Below, one piece after another: positions 12,101-24,100 of a stretch of 64,000 bases of DNA. The position numbers and the translations under genes were made by a program. The DNA is from Branchiostoma floridae (lineage: Eukaryota; Chordata; Leptocardii; Amphioxiformes; Branchiostomatidae): the NCBI RefSeq assembly GCF_000003815.2, contig NC_049993.1:18880050-18944049 (forward strand), read 5' to 3'. The notes under the pieces are model-generated. The model saw only the letters and a program-made list of their open reading frames with translations, had not been told where the DNA came from and made no database searches. Numbering within the stretch: the stretch's first letter is position 1; every line of letters begins with the position of its first letter.

Positions 12101-15100
12101 GGGTCGCGGATGAATACTGTGTTTTGAGACCTTATTGAGTTGCCCGCCATTTTATCCAACTTTCTGACGAACCAAGGCGCGCTCTAGAACGTGTCCGGTG
12201 GTTCGCTCGAATCNNNNNNNNNNNNNNNNNNNNNNNNNNNNNNNNNNNNNNNNNNNNNNNNNNNNNNNNNNNNNNNNNNNNNNNNNNNNNNNNNNNNNNN
12301 NNNNNNNNNNNNNGACCCCAACGGTCGTTTCGGATATCTAGGACTGACTTACTTCCGGGTATGCTACCCGGAAGTAAATAAATTTGGTCGCATCTTACTT
12401 TGGCACGGTTAATTAGCGCTAGAAAGCTGATAAAATGACGCAGATGAGTTGGAAATAAGTCAATTTGACTTAAGATTTTAAAGTTCAGAACATTTGAAAT
12501 TTTGGCGCCATAACTTTACAATATATCCCTTTAAGGTCCCAGTCATACACTAACTTCAAGTTGTTAAAAGTCAATTGTGAGTGGTCAGAAAAAGCATAAT
12601 GAATCTAAAATATGTAAATAAAATGAGTAATGACTGCCAAAACACTTAATGGGTAAATATGCATAAAATAACTGTTGGTACATATTAACCTTATACCAAA
12701 TATGCACATAAGGGCCTTAATTGCATAACTGATATGACAATGCCAACTCTTATGTGGTGCATGATGGGAATTTAAAAAAATGTAAGTGTGCAAGGAATTT
12801 AATCACCATGCTTTAAGGAGGTATGTCCAGAAATGGGGTAAATGTACGAAGTTAGTGTGTACGAAGTTGTACGAACTTGTACGAAGTTAAAGGTAGATAT
12901 AGACCGTAATCGGTAAACTTCGGAAGTTTTAGGTGACGTCATCTAACTTCGTACAGGTAGGCAGGGTTGGTGTACGATGTACGATGTACGAAGATAACAA
13001 ATCTAACTTCGTACAGGTAGGCAGGGGTTGGTGTACGATGTACGATGTACGAACTTAACAAATCTAACTTCGTACAGGTAGGCAGGGTTGGTGTACGATG
13101 TACTATGTACGGAGTTAACAAATCTAACTTCGTAAAGGCAGGCAGGGTTGGTGTACGATGTACGATGTACGAACTTAACAGATCTAACTTCGTACAGGTA
13201 GGCAGGGTTGGTGTACGATGTACGATGTACGAAGTTAAAAAATCTAACTTCGTACAGAGGGGCAGGGTTAGTGTACGATGTACGATGAACAAAGTTAACA
13301 GATCTTCAGTACAGATGGTCAGGCTTAACGTTGTACGAATCGTTAGAGTCGAATTAAAAAAAATGAGAGGTCTTATTAAAACACCATATTGAACGATGAA
13401 AAAATTACAAACTTTGATAAATAAGACCTATATCTATGTTCATCAAGTGCATTGAAGAATGGTGATCACGTCAGAAATACAAAGTTGACAGTTCTAAGAC
13501 CGTACAGAAGGCACTTGAATAAGTTTTAAATAATAAAAAATAACAAAATTTAGAATGATGGAAATAGTTCCCATAAATGTTATCGTTCTCACTAAGGCAT
13601 AATGGTATACAACAGTCACAAAAATGCTACCTAATGTTAGTAAAAAAAAAAATGATCTTTACTAAAACTCATTTCATATAAGTCATTCTATAGGAACCTC
13701 TTACTTTTATGAGATGGTTGATTCTAACGTTATCTGGCCTAACACCACTGTTTGTTACCAATAGGGGTGTCAGGCAGGAGTGTAAACTAAGCCCTAGACT
13801 TTTTAATATTTTTATAAACGATCTAGTTCCGAGTTAGATGATACAGATTGTTCTCCACCCGCACTCAATAATTGGTGATCGATGATGTGCTTAACGCGTG
13901 GCTGACCATGTGCGATAGGTGAAAGTAGAATAGAATACTGCGTACGGAGTTAGCATAACCCACAGCATAGTCAAAACATCTTGACTTCGTACACCAGGCC
14001 CGACCCATATACGAAGATAGCATACCCACAAAATAGAAAACATTTTAACTTCGTACATCGTACTTCGTACATTAGGTCCGCCCCATGTACGAACTTAGCA
14101 TAACCCACAAAATAGAAAACATTTTAACTTCGTACATCGTACTTCGTACATTAGCTCCGCCCCGTGTACGAACTTAGCGTAGCTACGTCACAGATAATTG
14201 TCAACGTTTCCCGAACTTTGCCGACAGCGGTTGTCGGAAGTTGTCGGAAGATAGAAGTTGTCGGAAATTACGTGTGACGTAGGCTGATCCGAACTTCGTA
14301 CATTTCACCCATTTCTGGACATGTATGGCTTTAAGATATACGAAAGCACTATTATTAAATATTTCATGACAATATCAAAGTCAATTCAATATTTATGTAA
14401 AAAAGAGAGAATCTCAGTAAGCTGGCTGAAAAGATTGGAGAACATTCAGATTGAAGAAGGAATGTAGGACTGATACTAATATGGTAATTGTCTTGTTAAT
14501 ATGTTAACACAATTTTATTTACCCAAGAAATCGTCTTTCTAGTATTAGTATTAGGCTTGTATAAGTGGAAATCCTGGAAAGTTTGTGTGAGATTTTTTAA
14601 CTTGTCGATGAGTGAAGAAAGGCTGATATCAGAAGTTGACAGTGCCAATTAACCAAGTTCCTCCTGACATATTCCTGTTTGACATTTCCTCGTCGCCATT
14701 TTGCGATGACGTATGAAGATTGATCAGACGGTTCTTCCCACAATTTTTCCTGTCATGGACAAAGAAATACCTGTACACTGCATCATGTAGGGTAACAGAG
14801 AAGGGGTTGATTTACTCACCTTAGTATGGTTGGTATCAATATACTTGTTTTCAGTCTGCGAACGCCTTTAATGTTTCAGAGGGTCCTTCAACTCAGCGCT
14901 GAGGTGGCTGGACTACCTGAGGTTACATAGAGACACTGGGTTCAGTTGACAGTGCCTAATGTGTTACATGCCCACATGTACAGGTGATACATGTGTGCCA
15001 TAATGAGTTACATAACAAAATTTTTTGCAAGTACGGGGTTTACTATTTCTTAAATGGTGCTTTAGTTTGCCTTCAGCTGTGGCATTTTGTGTAATGTGTA

Positions 15101-18100
15101 AATTTTGTCACAATACATTATTATTAATATGCATACTCAAAAAAATTAACACCAATCATTTATAGGAACAAAATTGTGAAACATTTCTTTGGCAGTGCCA
15201 TTTTTAAAATGGAAGATTCATGGGGCCTCTAAACTTTCAGGTAACTTTCTGCATCTAAACTCAAATATAACTATCAGTGGTAAACCTTTCTTTTCACAAG
15301 TATTTCTTAGTAGGGGGGTCATATTTGTAAACGACATATTAGACTCAGAAAAAAACTTCTTATCATATGTTAATTTTGTTACAAAATTTGGAGTAGTGTG
15401 TCCTGAATTTAAATAAATTTCTGCTATTCCCCCATTTTGGAAGGCTAAGATGAAACTGAATTCTCCAAGTTTGGGTGTCTGTCTTCCTGTATGTAGAAAC
15501 ATAGGCTGGCTTCATAACTGTAATAGTAATAAGTTTCTGTATTAATTCTCCATGAACGAAGCCAGTCTATGGGGCTCATCTGAAAGAATTAAACTTTCTT
15601 GGGAAGAGTATTTTGACACCCCACTACCATGGCAAAATATATAGTTTACCTTATAAACTTTCGATTGATTCATATACTCGAATATTTCAATATAAACTAC
15701 TATTTAAATTTTTACCTTGCAATAAAATATTATATTTATGGGGTCTGATAGACTCCCCATTATGTAGCCTCTGTAACGAGGAAGAAGAAACAGTCGTCCA
15801 CCTTTTTTGGGATTGTTGTGTAACTTCAAATTTTTGGCGTCAGGTGGACGAATGGTTTTTCAATATAAATGATACTCATTTGCATATTAATGCACTCAGT
15901 ATAATTTTCGGCATTTCTAGTGATCGTTGCTCCGTTCTGTTGAATCTTATCCTGCTTTTAGGCAAAATATTTGTTTTCAAAAATCGTAAGCATTCTTTGA
16001 ATTTGTTTGAATGCTTTCATATCCTATGTTTCATACTTTTATAAATTAGAAATAAACATAGCAATCCGGCAAGGCAAACTGCATAAACACAGGGGGAAGT
16101 GGGGAAACTTAAATAAATTATTTTCTGTTAGAACCTGATATCTTAAATAAATGTATAACGGGGGCCGCCCTAAGACGGTCCCCGTCGTAAGACGGTACGG
16201 TTTTTTTTGCTGATCTTATTATCCATAAGTACACTGTGTTAGTTGTCACTGACTATGCTGATTACAAAGGTAAAAAAATTAAACCAAGTCCATGTACACA
16301 GCTTTAATTTGCATTCCAAGTATACTTTAATATATTTCCTTCATGTTTTTTTTTTTTAAGAGCAGAATTCTAACAGTAATGTTGACAGTGCTGAATCACT
16401 GCGGTCACAGGCCTCTGCATATTGGCGGCTCGTGTAGCTAACTATACGAACTCATCCAAGCAGTCACACAACTGCATGATACACATAAATAAAGCTCCAT
16501 AAAACACTATGAATATGGGTCTTCAAATGTTTGTTGAGTAGAAAACCAACCAAAAGGAAGCGACATAAACATTGTCACCATTGTACTCCCAAGGGAGTGT
16601 GGCCGTGAAGGTGGCAGACTAGAGAACGCTCCAAAGATTTATTTGACTGTAACAAATGATTCGTGCTGTCTATGAAAATAAGACTTGACAGAGAGATGTA
16701 GATGATATTTTCATATAATCAGACAGAGTTTTGTTGATGTTGGCGGTGTCTTTTTTTCGTAATGTTTTTTTTAGTCGGGCATTCACAATCAGTGCATTCA
16801 GCCCATTGCCCGTAAAACATCAGCTGGATTGTTCTAGGTACAGCCTTCCTCATGTGAGACAAGAGGTACATACAGTCACGATTTTACTGTCAAAAGAAAG
16901 CTAAAATATCATACTATTAATTTTTTTCTGTGTACTTAGATTTACCACTTATTTCTGAAGAGAGCAAAATTTAAAAAAAAGCGTACCGAGTTAGGCACAC
17001 TGTCCAGCGTAGTACAAAATTGGAAGGTTACATACACGAAATTGTCTCTCAGTGTTTGCCGCTTGTAACACGCAGCGCGAAAGGTTCATGAACCACATGA
17101 ATGCATTTCTTATTCAAGTATGTTGTTCAAATCTATGAGTAAAAAATTCAGTCATCAAAATTTGACCACTCTCAGGCATCTAGCGATGGAGCGCCATGAG
17201 TTTGAGCGCAAGAAAAAGCGTACCGTGTTGGGGCACCTCCCGTTAGTAATGTTGTTGAATGAATATGGGCAAAGGGGTTTAGGACAAACATTAACTGTTG
17301 TTACTGGTTTTTGCTTTTATTTCGTGGTTTTTACATGTGCTTTGTTAACGTATTTGTAGCTGCCATGCTTTCTTTTTGTTGTTTGTTTTGCAAAAAGTAA
17401 TAAAGAAGGATTAAAAAAAAATTTCAGGTAACACCACAGATGTATGTAATATGTATGTAATGTATATAGATGGCATATTAAGTTCCAACATTACGCTGCA
17501 TTGTCGTTGCACATAATGAAATCATTACAAACTTACGAGTGACCGTGCAGCTCATTCTGCATGGTCCCAAACCATTTACCATAGGACCACTCACTGCACG
17601 ATCCCACAAACCTTTGGGTGCTTGTGGTAATTATAGCCCTAATCTTGTAATTGTTAGCCTGGAGTCCAGCATTGTTCGTTTTGTTCCGCTCCCAAAGGCA
17701 GGACTCCAGGCTAGTAATTGTTTCCTCTTTGTCAGGTTAACACAAGCACTATTTGACACTTGAAATCTCCTTCCAAGTATTCTAATGTATGAGTTTTTTT
17801 GATATCCTTTAAACTTAAGTAAGATTTTTGACTTGATAACAAAACAAGTTAATATCAGAATGTGGCTGACCTGTATCAACCAAGTTCCTTCTGATATGTT
17901 CCTGATATGTTCCTGTTCCACTTCCTCATTGCCATTTTGGTGTGACGTTTGAACTAAACATTTGATTGCACAATCTTGACAACTACTCTTTTGGACAAAA
18001 GATATCAAATATGATGTAGGGTCACAGAGAAGGAATTGATTGACTCACCTCAGTATGTGTAATGCCAGTATGCTTGTTTTCAGTCTGCAAACTCCTTGAA

Positions 18101-21100
18101 GTCTCAGTTTGTCTTAAGTGTGTCCTTCAACTCAGTGCTCAGGTGGTTGGACTACCTGAGGTTACATAGAGACACCGAGTTCAGTTGACTGTGTGTTAAT
18201 GTGTTACATGCCCACAGGTGATGTGGTATTTAGATGTGGCAGTCGTCTGAGCATAATGAGTTGTTTGGGACACATTGTAAGTTTACAGTTAAATTTTTTG
18301 GCAAGTATATACTATTTTATATACATGCATGCTATGGCTTACAATTTCTTGAAGGGTGCTGCAAAATGCCTTCAGTTGTAGCGCCCTGTACAAAAAGAGG
18401 TCACAGAATTATGCAAACTCCATGTTTAATGCTAATCTTTTAAGAACAATTTTGCAAAATATTTATTGTGCTGAGGGACTTTTAAATTCCCCACTATTTC
18501 CTTCAGGCTCCCACAATGCTTGTACTAGTTCTTGCCATGATTTAGTATAATAGTTGTTTCCTAGTTGACTTGTCATGTGGACAAAAGTACTATCTTAGAC
18601 CTTGAACCCCCCCCCCCCCCCAATAAAGCGAGCAGTTTATTATTGGACTGAGCAGAGCACTTTGGAAAAATGCTTGTAGTCTTTTACAGCTTAAACTTAC
18701 CTTTAAGCTAATAGTATCTGATATTTTGTGAAAAACTTCTTTGGTACTCAACATATCATATTGATCCCAGTGGGGGTCTTCGAGCCTCGTTAAAAGTAAA
18801 AAAAAATCTTCAGATGTATTGACTCTTAAGATCTTGAGATTTTTCATGAGAATCTTGAGATCATTGTATTAAGTCTCAAGATTCTTGAAAAAGATCTCAA
18901 AATTTTTTCCAGAAAGTCAGGCAGTGTAGAGGGTGCAGAAAAGTTCCAAAGCCATGACTCATTCTCATATGGACAAAAGGCTCCTGGGCGGTACCTTAAA
19001 CAGACTGTTGCAAGGGTCAACGGAAGGTTACATTCATGCCTTTAAATATCAGAGTTACCAACCTAGGATTGATATATTCAAAAATTCGTACTTTACCAGA
19101 ACTATCGTAGAGTGGAATTTGTTATCACCAAGTACAGTAGGGGCATCTTCTCTGGGTAGTTTTAAAGAACGCTTGCAGATAGATGTGCAAAAGTTAGATG
19201 TGACGGGTCGTTCAGTGTAGTATAACCAGCTGCTGCCGCACCGCGTGCCTGCGAAGCTGCTGTGTAACGCCAAGCGGTTATACCGGCTATATTGATACAG
19301 ATTATGACAGATACATGTGCATTAAGACGCACCTATGTCAGACCAAGCCGCTTCACACATCTTCGATATAATTAGAAAGATAAACATCACAAAATATAAT
19401 CTACTTCAATCGTCCTGTCCGTGAGCTTTGACTTGATGACAAAACCGTCCTAAGGACATATTAACTTTGCTGGTTTTCAGCAGGGTTGACACCAGCAAAA
19501 GTGCTTGGAGGGTCTCAATGGGCATAAATCATATTGTTTAGACCCAGACTGACAGATCACTGATTAAATGTAGCTTACAATCGGCTTTGGCTTAATTTGG
19601 CCCTTTGTTTTGTTTTTTACCACTTTATAATCGTCACTACGTTGCGTGATGAACTAATTAATCTTTTAATCGAATGATCGCTATTTTTAAGTATTTTTCA
19701 CAGTGTAGCTCCCCAAGTTGCCAGTTCCCTCCCCCTTTCCCAATTATACAAACTTTCCTCCTCCAGAGTGATCGGCGAACAGGCAAGCACAGAACAGACT
19801 GTTTAAGCCTTCACCAGGCCTTCCTAAGGGGGTATGGATCGTAGAAATCCGCAAAAAGGGGAATATTTAGACAGAGAGCTTTGTTCTAACATTTTTCCTG
19901 TTTGACATTTCCTTGTCGCCATTTTGTTGTGACGTATGAACCAAACATTTGATAGACCCATTCCAACTATTTCAGCTCACATGGACTAAATCTTCACCTG
20001 GTAACTTGTAGGGTAACAGAGAAGAAGTTGATTGACTCACCTTAGTATGGAAGGAAATATTCAGTCTGCAAACTCCTTTAAGTTGCAGAGAGGTTGTCGT
20101 AACTGACTGTCTTTCAGTGTGTTCTTCAACTCTTCGCTGAGGTGGTTGGACTACCTGAGATTATTTTTATGGCTTTGAGTTTGGGCTGAAATGCCCACAG
20201 GTGATACCTGTGGTAGTTACTCGTTCCAACTGTCTGAACATAATGAGTTGTTTTTGTCTGCACTGCATGTCAGCTACCTTGGAGTTAGTCATTTTGGAGT
20301 TAGAATAGGCCTGCCTTAAATCTCTGGCACAGTTGATGAGCTTCAGCCATATTTTTTTATAGCTAGAAGTTTGCAGAAATTTACAATCGCCTGGTAGTTG
20401 AGCATATTCTTTGGCTGAGAATCTCCCCCCATACATTGGATGGGGCCAGTGACCTTTGAACAATTGGCTGTTCTCTGTATATAATACTCTCCAAGCAGAG
20501 GTTAGGCTCTGGCTGTTTTTAATGCGCCTAGCATGGGAGCCACCCTTTTGGCTTTAGTAAGCTCTCTTGGCATGGGAAGCCACAGAAAGTGCATACTTAG
20601 CTAAAAAGGCCTGAGCACCGGCATGCTAAGAACAACCAAGAAAACATACTAAAAGCTACAATGTAGAAAAGGCGCGCGCGCCCTGGGGTATGGCTCTAGG
20701 AGTAACTGAGAGAGCATATTAAAGCTGAAAAGACTGGTACCAAAGCTATCTGGGATATCAAATGTTACCAAAGTTGTTGATAGAGATGAATGCAGTTACA
20801 GTTATGATAATGTACAACAGTTACTTTAACTACAATGTACTTATGATTCAATTAGAAAATGGAAGGTACAGATTTCCACTAGATGCTCTTTTTACTAGCC
20901 TGTGTTTACACAAGCTCTCGCCGGCTGGGCTTAATGACCCCCCCAATCTTAGGGCCGGCCGCTAGGGGCGCGATTTTAGTCAGGCTACTCTTTTTACTTG
21001 AATGTTCAGTACAATAAATAACCATTAAATGGAATGTGCTCCCCCTCTTTTATCCCCCAGCAGCCCTGTGTAAGGAGGGAGTCCATCCAGCCCCCACCCC

Positions 21101-24100
21101 CCTCTCCTGTCAGCTGGGACGAGTACGTCACCGCACCTTCTGGAAGGTCAGAGGTCACATTTAAGATCCTTAAACAATGTCTGGTACTTTTTATTGGGGA
21201 ATGAAAAGCTATGATCTGCATGCTCTGATAATTTTATAATATCTTCATTTTATAGTGCAGAGGTTTAACATGTAGCTCATCAGTCTCGGTATGCTTACTT
21301 TAAGTTTTTTTTTTTACTAAGTGGGTTTACACTAATGTCTTACATTGAAGGGAAAAGGCTCATTAAGATTTTTGACATCGTCTTTGCATCGTTCTCAACT
21401 GGGATTTTGTCCCTTTCTTTTTATAATTGACTACACTTCAAACTAATAGTTGGGTGTCCTTGCAAGTTGGTCCTTGCAAATTAAAGCTCTACATGATTTA
21501 CTGTTCCCTAATGGTGTTAACTGTAGATTGTTGTTCATTGCAACAGGGTTATACGATTGGGGATTATTGGCTTTATTTCTATTCTTACCTGTTGTAACAG
21601 GTGGCCACACCTGGGCAGACCCATGGTCGTCAAGGAGACCAGGAAATCTCTCAAGGCAACTGTTGCCATGGTAACTACTTCTCTCAATGTTGTCTAAATG
21701 TAAAACTATGTAATGTCAATTCCTAGCGTCAGACATAGACAGCATAATACAGTCTGTCCTTCAACAGTTGTAGCTCAGGGGATACTTACACAGATCTGCT
21801 TATATTTGAAGTGTTTGTTTTTCTTCCTTCTTGCTGCAGAGTGAAGAGTTTCCTATCAGACTAGACAGGTACGTTATGATAAGTTTTTCCTCCTTCTGAT
21901 CCCTCTTGTAAACAAAATTATCATACATGTACATGTATGTAAGTCAAACACACAAATCTAAACGTAACATTTGCTGTAAGGTCGCTTTTGTCTTCTTTGG
22001 AATTATAGAACTTTTTGGTTTGATTATGCTGCATTATTTTTGTTTTGAACTGTAGATGAAATTTTGAGGGTTATAAATTGTATTCAGGACAGACTCTGAT
22101 GGTGTTCTTTTAAAGATCCTCTCTCCCTTTAAACGTCAACACACGACTGTACATGTGTGTTACTGTGAGTGCGTGAATTCTATTGATAGGTTATTTGGAG
22201 GAAAGACCCCATTAATTTCTCTCCTCCTGCTGCAGGTTGCTGGATGTTCTGGAGATCATCGCTCCCTTTAAGCACTTCCTGAAGCTGAGAGAGTTCATCC
22301 AGCTGAAGCTGCCGTCAGGATTCCCTGTCAAGATAGGTCAGTCTTCCCAGCATGCTTTGGTTTGAGAAAAACTTTGGCAAGCTCATCATAAGTTCAATGA
22401 TTCATTACCTTATCTAAGGAGTCAAGCAAATTGTTTCCTCCTCTTTGCTTCTGTCAAAGTAACGTCTTGAAAGACTAATAAGGGATGAATAAATCTGGTC
22501 TGTGTGGACAGGAGTTCACTATAGACAGGATGTTTGTCTCAGTGAGAAAAATTCTGGTCACATTGAAATTCTAGTTTTATTCTAAGCATGAATACCAGTC
22601 CCAAAGTGCTTCTGAGATTTTCTTGCCATTTGAACCGCCGTTTTTTTGTATATTAAAAATGCTTCATATATAGGTGAAGTGGAGGATTTTTTATATTTCA
22701 TTTGGCAACCTTTGAGAAACTCTTACCATGCATGTGTCTGAAACATCATCAGTCGTTTTCAAGTTTGTCTTGGAACACTGTGTATGATTGTCTTGGAACT
22801 GAAGTCGGTCCCTTGTCAGGTATTAATTTCATGCTGACTAATTGGAGGTAATGCTCCAGTGGAAACAGGAGGACTTATTAATAAGTCATTTGGCAACCCT
22901 CAAGAAACTGTCCTTAGGTACTGGCCCATTTGTCTGAAACATGTTGTCTTTCAAATTTGGGAAGTCTGATTCCATTTTGTGTTCAAACTGCAATTGTGCC
23001 AGAACTGAAGTCAACCCCTATCAATTTGATGGTGGCTAATTGGAGCCTGAATGCTCCAGTGGAAACAGGGAGACTTCTGTCCATGTCTAAGTAATTGGCA
23101 CCTGCAGCAGAGTGATCCACATTCCTGCTGACTGTGAGGTGGTTAGTGAGAACTGTGAACCCAGACTACAGGAAACATGGTCTAGCTACATGTATGGCTG
23201 ATTACTGAGATCAGCTGGGGATGGCAGTTGGAACAAGCCTAGAAGTGTAGTAAGGCCAAGGTAACTACTTACCAGGCGGGTTTGCGGAAACGGCTGCCCG
23301 GTCGGTCGACGGAAACGGCTGCCCGGTCCGGTCCGGAGGTTGGTTTTGGGGGTTTCAAGTATACCAAATGTAAACAAGATGGCTTGCTATCGCAGCAGTA
23401 TTTAAGTGCATTTCTCGTGTAGGCTGTAAGTAGCGCTAATATCGTAAACATTACCGTAATTTCGGAAATTCGAAAACACAAACACGGCGTAATTTCGAAC
23501 TTTGTACACGTTTTCGGTGAACACCAGATCTTGGTGCTACCAGCTCATTAACGCTAATGACGGTCGATATTGAGCCGCGCCGTGTCCTCACCGTAAGAAC
23601 TGATTTGCGCCTTGATTTTTGTTTCAAAAATGTAATCCCCAACACTAGTTTTATAGTAATATACTCTGGAATGGGAAACTATAGGTTGGATTGATTTGAT
23701 TCATCGGAAGTTTTCGGCATTCCATGCGGCACACATTAACGTTAGGTCGTTGACCCCGAAATACGCAGTGCGTGTGGCCACGTTGATGTGTGAGGCGCTT
23801 CTAATAGGGGACAGTAGTAAACTTAATTATTACTTGTTCTTCGGAATAGCTTTAGACAAATAAGATGTGGCTATTGATCAGAGTATGAGTCATTCGTGTT
23901 CAAGATTAATTGCTAACTAAGAATTTTTCTCGAGCCGACCGTGGCCACGTTGTTTATGATATTATGATAATATCGGGTGTATTTTTGCAGCTAGTAGGTA
24001 CCCAAAGTGTAATGAGGCTGTTTAACATGGTCGTGGCACCTCCTCGAGCACGGGACCCCCGTTTTACGTCCCTCCCGGAAGACGATTTCGTGGAAAGCTT

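Noticed and set aside
20167-20463. 98-codon minus-strand frame (HWPHPMYGGRF)
   Set aside because: It looks somewhat protein-like, but I recognise no family, it lies next to repeat R3, and no exon borders support it.
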